Assembly (NCBI RefSeq): GCF_013415325.1
Contig: NZ_JACBYE010000006.1
Coordinates: 1 to 64,000 of the forward strand
From: Sanguibacter inulinus
Lineage (GTDB): Bacteria > Actinomycetota > Actinomycetes > Actinomycetales > Cellulomonadaceae
Direction: 5' to 3'
Length of the DNA stretch: 64,000 bases
The notes under the pieces were generated by a model, which made no database searches, had not been told where the DNA came from, and saw only the letters and a list, made by a program, of their open reading frames with translations. A program made the position numbers and the translations under genes. Shown in pieces: positions 1 to 6,113 of this stretch (positions within the stretch are counted from its first letter, which is position 1; the number at the start of each line of letters is the position of its first letter).

Positions 1-48
1 ACCCACAGCCCCGGCACCCGGTCCGTCGGCGCTTGTAGTCTCGGGGGC

Positions 49-717
49 ATGCTCTCTCCAGGACTGGCCTTCGCCGACCGCACCTTCGACGCCATCCTCT
101 TCGACATGGACGGGACGCTCATCTCCTCGATCGAGGCCGTCGACCGCAGCTGGGCCCTGTGGGCCCGCGAGCACGGCTTCGGCGAGGACTTCCGGATCGC
201 GCACGGGACCCCCGCGCGCTCGCTCGTCGAGCGCCTCGTCGCGCCCGAGCAGGTCGAGGCGGCACTGGCCCGGGTGACCGAGATCGAGCTGTCTGACACA
301 GACGGCGTCCGCGTGCTGCCCGGGGCCGCAGAGCTGCTGGCCTCGCTCCCCCGCGACAGGCACGCGATCGTCACCTCGTGCACCCGTGACCTCGCCGCCG
401 TGCGCATCGCGGCCACCGGGATCGGCGCACCCGAGGTGGTCGTCACGGCCGACGACATCACCCGCGGGAAGCCCGACCCCGAGCCGTTCCGGCGTGGCGC
501 CGAGCTGCTCGGCTTCGCGCCCGAGCGCTGCCTCGTGGTCGAGGACGCCCCCGCCGGGCTCGCCTCGGGCCGGGCGGCCGGCTGCGCGACGCTCGCGGTC
601 GCGGGCACGCACACCCTCGACGAGCTCGACGCAGACGCGCACGCCTCGGGTGTCGACGCCGTCGCCGTGCAGGTCAACGCCGACGGGTCGCTGACCCTCG
701 TCGACCGCAGGCCGTGA
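49..717 (+). CDS. HAD-superfamily sugar-phosphatase-like hydrolase
   Basis: A 222-residue HAD hydrolase with the beta-phosphoglucomutase/sugar phosphatase layout. Visible motifs are motif I FDMDGT (nucleophile Asp19, general acid Asp21), motif II VTSC with Ser110, Lys141 in the GKPDPEPF motif and the acidic pair Glu165-Asp166 in VVEDAPAG. The helical cap lies between residues about 30 and 95, as in subfamily IA. Such enzymes dephosphorylate small sugar phosphates in the cytoplasm; the substrate cannot be read from sequence. The ATG is preceded by a G-rich stretch and nothing better lies upstream within the window. It is a single gene, convergent with the marR gene. Confidence 0.88.
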   Translation: MLSPGLAFADRTFDAILFDMDGTLISSIEAVDRSWALWAREHGFGEDFRIAHGTPARSLVERLVAPEQVEAALARVTEIELSDTDGVRVLPGAAELLASLPRDRHAIVTSCTRDLAAVRIAATGIGAPEVVVTADDITRGKPDPEPFRRGAELLGFAPERCLVVEDAPAGLASGRAAGCATLAVAGTHTLDELDADAHASGVDAVAVQVNADGSLTLVDRRP

Positions 718-721
718 GGAC

Positions 722-740
722 CGAGGCCCGTCAGGCCTCG
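722..740. terminator. Short hairpin between convergent HAD and MarR genes
   Basis: A perfect 7-bp stem, CGAGGCC (722-728) with GGCCTCG (734-740), has a 5-nt loop in the 27-bp gap between two convergent genes. There is no T tract. It is probably a weak bidirectional terminator. Confidence 0.45.
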
Positions 741-744
741 TAGC

Positions 745-1200
745 TCAGAGGACCCCGGCGTCTCGACCGGCCTCGACGACCCGGGCGACGGACCGTCTGA
801 CGTCGCTCAGCTCGTCGAGGGTGAGCCCGGTCCGCCGGACGACCTGCTCGGGGATGCCCTCGGCGACGGAGCGCAGCGCTGCTCCCTCAGGGGTCAGCGA
901 GACCACCATGACCCGGGCGTCGTCGGCGCCGCGGGCGCGCGCCACGTACCCGGTGGCCTCGAGACGCTTGACCAACGGTGTGAGGGTCCCCGGGTCGAGG
1001 TGGACGAGCGAGGCGATGCTCGTCATCGACAGGTCGCCGTGCTGCCACAGCGCGAGCATGACGAGGTACTGGGGGTGCGTGAGGTTGAGCGGCTCGAGGA
1101 TCGGCCTGTAGACGGCGACCATCGCCCGCGCCGCTGCCGAGAGCGCGAAGCAGACCTGGCTCTCGAGGGCCAGCGGGTCGGTCGCGGGGGTCGCACTCAT
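745..1200 (-). CDS. MarR-family transcriptional regulator
   Basis: A 151-residue MarR winged-helix protein. The segment from LTHPQYLVMLALWQ through the recognition region (SIASLVHLDPGTLTPLVKRLE) to the wing around RGADDARVMVVSLT is typical, with dimerisation helices at both ends and the usual family length. It probably represses itself and/or the divergent small gene at 1299, because two near-identical 12-bp palindromes lie between them. There is no sensing cysteine of the OhrR kind near the N-terminus; Cys17 is present in QVCFAL, which is the position where OhrR proteins carry their reactive cysteine, so a redox role is possible but unproven. Confidence 0.85.
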   Translation of the reverse strand: MSATPATDPLALESQVCFALSAAARAMVAVYRPILEPLNLTHPQYLVMLALWQHGDLSMTSIASLVHLDPGTLTPLVKRLEATGYVARARGADDARVMVVSLTPEGAALRSVAEGIPEQVVRRTGLTLDELSDVRRSVARVVEAGRDAGVL

Positions 1201-1230
1201 CCGGTCATCGTACGCACAGAGGCGCTATGC

Positions 1231-1257
1231 TTGGTACACCAATGTTTGGTGCACCAA
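1231..1257. promoter_or_regulatory. Tandem MarR-type operator palindromes
   Basis: Two copies of the 12-bp palindrome TTGGTGCACCAA lie here: TTGGTACACCAA at 1231-1242 (one mismatch to perfect symmetry) and TTGGTGCACCAA at 1246-1257 (perfect). Their centres are 15 bp apart. They sit in the divergent region between marR (start 1200) and the gene starting at 1299, so they are probable MarR dimer sites. Binding is inferred, not shown. Confidence 0.7.
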
Positions 1258-1298
1258 GAGTCGACGTGCGGTCAGCGCGCCGAGAACGAAGGAGAGCC

Positions 1299-1682
1299 GT
1301 GATCTTCGGACGTCGCCGCGCTGCAGCCCGTGCCCAGCGAGAAGCGCTCGAGCCGCACGCAGGTGACGGCACGACCTCCAGGGACGCCACGGACCATGAC
1401 GCTCCTGGACGCACCGAGCACGCCGCGGACCACGCCGACGGCCGCTCGGGCGGGCTGCGGATCACCGAGGGCCTGCTGCCCATCTTCGGGCCGGCCCAGG
1501 TCGGCGACTCGACGGCGCCGCTGCGCCCCGCCACGGAGGCGGAGCGCAGCAGGGACCGTGCGCTGCGGACCACCCTCACCCGGGTGGTCGGCGCCGACGG
1601 CAAGAGCTACGTCGTCGCCGTCCCGGACGAGCAGGCCGGAGCCCAGACCAGCGAGCAGGACGCCGGGGAACCCACGGCCTGA
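1299..1682 (+). CDS. Small hydrophilic protein of unknown function
   Basis: A 127-residue protein that I do not recognise. The start is placed at GTG 1299 because AAGGAGA lies at 1289-1295 just before it. The longer frame from ATG 1227 would run through the MarR operators. The N-terminus is Arg-rich (IFGRRRAAARAQRE), followed by a Gly/Thr/Asp-rich spacer and a more ordered segment GGLRITEGLLPIFGPAQVG. No signal peptide or membrane segment is visible. Its position opposite marR suggests it is the regulated target. The TGA stop lies inside a long terminator stem. Confidence 0.6.
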   Translation: MIFGRRRAAARAQREALEPHAGDGTTSRDATDHDAPGRTEHAADHADGRSGGLRITEGLLPIFGPAQVGDSTAPLRPATEAERSRDRALRTTLTRVVGADGKSYVVAVPDEQAGAQTSEQDAGEPTA

Positions 1683-1707
1683 GCGGTCGGTCAGGCCGTG
1701 GGTTCCC
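1666..1707. terminator. Perfect 17-bp bidirectional terminator hairpin
   Basis: Bases 1666-1682 are the exact reverse complement of 1691-1707, giving a 17-bp perfect stem with an 8-nt loop (GCGGTCGG). It lies between convergent genes, and the stop codon of the left gene is the last part of the left arm. There is no long T tract, as is common for high-GC actinobacterial terminators. Confidence 0.75.
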
Positions 1708-1716
1708 ACCGGTCGG

Positions 1717-2799
1717 TCAGGTCGTGGCGACCACCCGTCGCCCTGCCGAGACCTCGCCCGGGTACACGACCCCGAGCTGGGCGCGGACGTCGTCCATGAT
1801 CTCCATGAGCTCGACGGTCTGGTCGAGCGTCATGCGCGGGCTCTCCGTGAGCCCGGCCGCCACGCACCGGGCCACCTCGGCGGCCTCGTACTGCTTGCCC
1901 TCGTCCACGAGCGCGCCGTCGGCGTCGCGCAGCCGACCGTCGTACTCGGTGACACCCTGGGCGTTCTCGACCCGGAAGGTCGTCGGCACGAGGTACCGCT
2001 CGTCGATCTCGATCCGCCCCTCCGAGCCGACGATCGTCGCCGTCCCGGGCGCTGTGGTCCGGACCGAGGTCGTGAGGATCGCCAGTGCTTCCTGCCCGTA
2101 GCGCAGCACGATCGTCTCCTGAGCGTCGACCCCCGTCGGCGCCAGCAGACCTGTCGCGCGGACCTCGTCCGGGGTGCCGAGCAGGTCGACCGCGAAGGAC
2201 AACGGGTAGATGCCCAGGTCGAGCAGGGCTCCCCCGGCCAGGGCCGGGTCGAACATCCTGTGCGCCGGGTCGTAGGGCACCGTGACGTCGAAGCCTGCGC
2301 GGACCTCACGGACCGTCCCGATGTCGCCGCGCTGGACGATCTCGCGGAGCATCGCCGTGTGCGGCAGGTGCCGCGTCATCATCGCCTCCATGCAGAACAC
2401 CCCGGCGGCCCGGGCCGCCGCGACGACCTCGCGCGCCTCGGCCGCGTTCCGCGTGAAGGCCTTCTCGACGAGCACGTGCTTGCCGGCCGCGATCGCGAGG
2501 AGCGCGTGCTCGTGGTGGTGCGAGTGCGGCGTCGCGACGTACACGGCGTCGACGTCAGGGTCGGCGACGAGCTCGTCGTAGGAGCCGTAGGACCGCTCGA
2601 TCCCGTGCTCGGACGCGAAGGCGGCGGCCTTCGCCGCGTCACGGGAACCGGCTGCCACGACGGACCCGCTCGTGTGGTCGCGGACGGCGTCGGCGAAGGA
2701 ACCGCCGATCCAGCCAGCACCGAGCACACCCCAGCGCAGCGCCGGGGCCAGACGCGGGTCGTCGACCGCGGGGGTCGACCCCACGGCGGCGTCGCTCAT
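1717..2799 (-). CDS. Gfo/Idh/MocA-family oxidoreductase (copy 1)
   Basis: A 360-residue NAD(P)-dependent oxidoreductase. It has an N-terminal Rossmann fold with GVLGAGWIGGSFA at residues 24-36, the acidic/Arg dinucleotide turn GSRD, the ATPHSHH segment near 90-96 and the conserved Lys113 in VEKAF (the EKP lysine of the family), then the C-terminal alpha/beta domain. Family members oxidise sugars, inositols or trans-dihydrodiols; the substrate is unknown here. ATG 2799 is chosen because it overlaps the upstream paralogue's stop as ATGA. Upstream in-frame sequence is a shadow of that paralogue. The two proteins are clear paralogues, suggesting an old tandem duplication. Confidence 0.88.
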   Translation of the reverse strand: MSDAAVGSTPAVDDPRLAPALRWGVLGAGWIGGSFADAVRDHTSGSVVAAGSRDAAKAAAFASEHGIERSYGSYDELVADPDVDAVYVATPHSHHHEHALLAIAAGKHVLVEKAFTRNAAEAREVVAAARAAGVFCMEAMMTRHLPHTAMLREIVQRGDIGTVREVRAGFDVTVPYDPAHRMFDPALAGGALLDLGIYPLSFAVDLLGTPDEVRATGLLAPTGVDAQETIVLRYGQEALAILTTSVRTTAPGTATIVGSEGRIEIDERYLVPTTFRVENAQGVTEYDGRLRDADGALVDEGKQYEAAEVARCVAAGLTESPRMTLDQTVELMEIMDDVRAQLGVVYPGEVSAGRRVVATT

Positions 2800-3872
2800 A
2801 CGCCCCGCTCCTCGCCCGGGTAGACCACGCCGACCTGGCGGCGGATCTCGTCGAGCGCGTTCATCACGTCGAGCGTGCCCTGCCACGACATGCGGTCGGA
2901 CTCGGTCTTGCCCTCCGACACGAGCCGGGCGACCTCGGCCGCCTCGAAGGCCAGCCCCTGCACCTGCGGCGTCGAGTAGGAGCGGGTGGTGCCGTCGCGG
3001 CGCGTCACCCGGAACGACGTCGGCGTGTAGAAGGCGCCGTCGATCTCGATTCGACCCTCCGTGCCGGAGATGCTCGCCGTGGTCGGGGTCGCCGACCACA
3101 GGGTCGTGTGCAGGAGCGCCTGCTGGCCGCTCTCGTAGTCGAAGACGATGCTCACCTGACCGTCGACGCCGGTCTCCGTCAGCTGGCCGACAGCCGTGAC
3201 CGACGACGGTGCACCGAGGATGTCGTGCGCGAAGGACACCGGGTAGACCCCGAGGTCGAGGAGCGCGCCGCCGGCGAGCTCAGGGTTGACGAGCCTGTGC
3301 TCGGGGGGCACGTCGAAGTACTGGCCGTGGTCGGCGACCACGGTGACCACACGGCCGATGTCGCCTCGCTCGACGATCTCGTGGATCGCGGCGACGTGCG
3401 GCAAGAACCGGGTCCACATGGCCTCCATGACCAGGACACCCTGGGCCTTCGCGGCGGCGAGCACCTCGTCGGCCTCGGCGGCCGACTGCGTGAAGGCCTT
3501 CTCGACGAGGACGTGCTTGCCCGCGCCGATCGCGAGGAGCGCGTGGTCACGGTGGTGGGAGTGCGGGGTCGCGACGTACACGACGTCGACGTCGGGGTCG
3601 GCGACGAGCGCCTCGTAGGAGTCGTGGACGTGCGCCTGCGCGGCGTCGTCGCCGAGGTGCTCGTCGGCGAAGGCGCGGGCCTTGGCCTCGTCGCGCGAGC
3701 CCACGGCGACGACTGTCGAGGCTGTGTCCTGCGTGACGGCACGGGCGAAGGCGGCGGCGATGCCACCGGCCCCGAGGATGCCCCACCGGACGGCGGGCGC
3801 GTCGGCCGGGGAGGGCACGGCGTCGGTGAGGGAGATGGTCGTGGTGTCTGACGGTTCGACGCTGAGAGTCAT
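2796..3872 (-). CDS. Gfo/Idh/MocA-family oxidoreductase (copy 2)
   Basis: A 358-residue paralogue of the following gene. The nucleotide-binding motif GILGAGGIAAAFA is at residues 31-43, with GSRDEAK near 59-65, ATPHSHHRDH near 101-110 and Lys125 in VEKAF. An extra stretch of about 20 Thr/Ser/Pro-rich residues precedes the Rossmann fold. It is the first gene of a two-gene operon (ATGA overlap with copy 1). The pair presumably acts on related polyol or sugar substrates. No sugar transporter is adjacent, so the pathway cannot be named. Confidence 0.88.
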   Translation of the reverse strand: MTLSVEPSDTTTISLTDAVPSPADAPAVRWGILGAGGIAAAFARAVTQDTASTVVAVGSRDEAKARAFADEHLGDDAAQAHVHDSYEALVADPDVDVVYVATPHSHHRDHALLAIGAGKHVLVEKAFTQSAAEADEVLAAAKAQGVLVMEAMWTRFLPHVAAIHEIVERGDIGRVVTVVADHGQYFDVPPEHRLVNPELAGGALLDLGVYPVSFAHDILGAPSSVTAVGQLTETGVDGQVSIVFDYESGQQALLHTTLWSATPTTASISGTEGRIEIDGAFYTPTSFRVTRRDGTTRSYSTPQVQGLAFEAAEVARLVSEGKTESDRMSWQGTLDVMNALDEIRRQVGVVYPGEERGV

Positions 3873-3975
3873 GCGCCCACGCTAGCCGAGTGGCACCAGA
3901 CGGTGCTCGACGAGCCACGGGAGCACCTCAGCGGGCACATACCTGCTGCACAGACCCCCTCGGTACACCTGCACC

Positions 3976-4968
3976 ATGAACCAGCCGACCCGCACCCCCG
4001 AAGCTCCACGCAGACCGCGCCGCGTCCGGCGCGCGGTCCTCGCCGGGGTCCTCGCCGTCGCCCTGCCCGTCGCGGGCGGCACGGCCTGGGCCCTCGACAG
4101 GTACGTCGTCGAGCACGTCGAGATCTCCGACGTCTCCGCCTACGAGGCCAGCCAGGCCGCCGCGTCCGGGACGGCGGCCACGACCGCGGACACCGCAGAG
4201 TCCGACACCTCTGGTGTCCTCACCGACACCACCTACACCTCCGACGACGCCGACATCTCCGTCTCGACGGTCACGACGGGGACGGGCGACGACACCGTCA
4301 CCTACTACGTCGCCGACGTGACCCTCACCGACGCGACGGTCTTGCGCTCTGCCTTCGCGCAGGACGCCTTCGGCGAGAACATCACCGAGACGACCTCGGA
4401 CATCGCCGCCGACAACGACGCCGTCTTCGCGATCAACGGCGACTACTACGGCTTCCGGGACACCGGGATCGTCATCCGCAACGGGGTCGTCTACCGCGAC
4501 GAGGGCGCCCGCCAGGGACTGGCCTTCTACACCGACGGCCACGTCGAGGTCTACGACGAGACCGCGACGACGGCCGACCAGCTCGTCGCCGACGGCGTGT
4601 GGAACACCCTGTCCTTCGGCCCTGCGCTGCTCGAGGACGGGCAGGTCCTCGACGGGATCGACGACGTCGAGGTGGACACGAACTTCGGCAACCACTCGAT
4701 CCAGGGCGAGCAGCCCCGTACTGCGGTCGGCGTGATCGACGACAACCACCTCGTCTTCGTGGTGGTCGACGGCCGCAGCCCCGGGTACAGCGCCGGCGTC
4801 ACCATGACGGGTCTCGCCGAGATCATGCAGGGGCTCGGCGCGACGACCGCCTACAACCTCGACGGCGGCGGGTCCTCGACGATGGTCTTCGGTGGCGAGC
4901 TCGTCAACGACCCGCTCGGCAAGGATCAAGAGCGTGGCACCTCCGACATCTTGTACATCGGCGGGTGA
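3976..4968 (+). CDS. Membrane-anchored phosphodiester glycosidase (NAGPA-domain) protein
   Basis: A 330-residue exported protein. An Arg-rich N-terminus is followed by one hydrophobic segment (about residues 23-38) that acts as a signal anchor, then a Thr/Asp/Ser-rich spacer of about 60 residues and a C-terminal phosphodiester glycosidase domain. The hallmark of that domain is the DGGGSSTMV motif near residues 296-304, with NGDYYG, GPALL and the basic segment EQPRTAVG before it. Family members hydrolyse phosphodiester-linked sugars outside the membrane, for example in exopolysaccharide or cell-wall turnover. The gene overlaps or abuts the glycosyltransferase gene downstream, so the two are probably co-transcribed. 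Confidence 0.82.
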   Translation: MNQPTRTPEAPRRPRRVRRAVLAGVLAVALPVAGGTAWALDRYVVEHVEISDVSAYEASQAAASGTAATTADTAESDTSGVLTDTTYTSDDADISVSTVTTGTGDDTVTYYVADVTLTDATVLRSAFAQDAFGENITETTSDIAADNDAVFAINGDYYGFRDTGIVIRNGVVYRDEGARQGLAFYTDGHVEVYDETATTADQLVADGVWNTLSFGPALLEDGQVLDGIDDVEVDTNFGNHSIQGEQPRTAVGVIDDNHLVFVVVDGRSPGYSAGVTMTGLAEIMQGLGATTAYNLDGGGSSTMVFGGELVNDPLGKDQERGTSDILYIGG

Positions 4969-4973
4969 GGGCC

Positions 4974-6062
4974 GTGATCGTGCTGGTCCCCGCCTACGAG
5001 CCGGCAGCCCCGCTCGTCGACCTCGTCTCCTCGCTCCGGGCAGCCGACCCTGCGCTGCACGTCGTCGTGGTCGACGACGGCTCCGGACCGGCCTTCGCGC
5101 CGGTCTTCGCCGCGGCGCAGTCCGCCGGGGCTCTCGTGCTGACGCACCCGACCAACCGCGGCAAGGGCGCGGCGCTGAAGACGGGGTTCGCCTGTGTCGT
5201 CTCGGCCTTCCCGGGGCACGATGTGGTCTGCGCAGACTGCGACGGCCAGCACAGCGTGGTCGACGTGCTGCGTGTCGCCGACAGGCTGTACACCTCCGAG
5301 GCCGCGATGGTCCTCGGCTCACGCCGGTTCCTCGGTGATGTCCCGCTGCGGAGCCGGGTCGGCAACAGCCTGACCCGGGCGATGTTCCGCCTCTCCACGG
5401 GCCTCGACGTCCACGACACCCAGACCGGGCTGCGCGGCTACCCGGCCGCGATGCTGCCGTGGTTGCTGACCGTCGACGGGGACAGGTACGAGTACGAGCT
5501 CAACCTGCTGCTGCGCGCCTCGGCCACGGGGAGGGCCGTCGAGGAGGTCGAGATCGCGACGATCTACCTCGACGACAACGCGTCGTCCCACTTCAGGCCC
5601 GTCGTCGACTCGGCACGGATCTACGCACCGTTGCTGAGGTTCATGCTCGCCTCCTTCGCGGCGTTCCTCACCGACACCCTGGTGCTGCTGGTCCTGCACG
5701 CGCTCACGGGCTCGTTGCTCGGTGCCGTGCTCGGCGCACGTGCCGTGAGCTCGACGGTCAACTTCGTCACCAACCGCCGGCTCGTCTTCGAGTCGGCCCG
5801 GGAGAGACCTGTCGGCTCGGCGGCGGTCCGGTACTCCGCCGTCGTCGGGCTGCTGCTCGCTGCGAACTACGCCCTGCTGCTGGCCCTCACCTCAGCCGGG
5901 CTGGCCCTGCTCCCCGCGAAGGTGCTCACCGAGGCCGTGCTCTTCGTCGCGAGCTACGAGCTCCAGCGCCGCGTCGTCTTCGCCCAGCCCTCGCTCGGCA
6001 GGTCAACCCCACAGGGAGCCGCTGCGGTCGAGGGGACGTCACGACGCGCGACCCGCGCCTGA
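4974..6062 (+). CDS. Glycosyltransferase family 2 fused to GtrA-like membrane domain
   Basis: About 362 residues. The N-terminal GT2 domain begins IVLVPAYEP and continues with VVVDDGSG, the NRGKGAALKTGF loop, the metal-binding CADCDGQH (DxD-like) and DTQTGLRGYP, the dolichyl/undecaprenyl-phosphate sugar synthase pattern. The C-terminal third is a four-helix GtrA-like membrane domain (from RFMLASFAAFLTDT to LFVASYELQRRVVF) with TVNFVTNRRLVF. It probably makes or flips polyprenyl-phosphate sugars for surface glycan. The start is GTG 4974 (GGTGAGG just upstream); GTG 4965, overlapping the previous stop as GTGA, is a close alternative. Confidence 0.85.
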   Translation: MIVLVPAYEPAAPLVDLVSSLRAADPALHVVVVDDGSGPAFAPVFAAAQSAGALVLTHPTNRGKGAALKTGFACVVSAFPGHDVVCADCDGQHSVVDVLRVADRLYTSEAAMVLGSRRFLGDVPLRSRVGNSLTRAMFRLSTGLDVHDTQTGLRGYPAAMLPWLLTVDGDRYEYELNLLLRASATGRAVEEVEIATIYLDDNASSHFRPVVDSARIYAPLLRFMLASFAAFLTDTLVLLVLHALTGSLLGAVLGARAVSSTVNFVTNRRLVFESARERPVGSAAVRYSAVVGLLLAANYALLLALTSAGLALLPAKVLTEAVLFVASYELQRRVVFAQPSLGRSTPQGAAAVEGTSRRATRA

Positions 6063-6065
6063 GGC

Positions 6066-6103
6066 GACGAGCCCCGGCGACCAGCAGGTCGTCGGGGCTC
6101 GTC
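6066..6103. terminator. 17-bp hairpin between convergent GT2 and topA genes
   Basis: 6066-6082 pairs with 6087-6103 over 17 positions with one mismatch and a 4-nt loop (AGCA). It lies between convergent genes and should end transcription from both sides. Confidence 0.7.
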
Positions 6104-6113
6104 CCACCGTCGG

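Noticed and set aside
736-752. GTAGCTCAGAGG resembles the D-arm of a tRNA
   Set aside because: No acceptor, anticodon or T-arm can be folded around it. It belongs to the end of a short hairpin between convergent genes.
1227-1298. Longer start of the small gene at ATG 1227
   Set aside because: It would run across both MarR palindromes, while AAGGAGA sits directly before GTG 1299.
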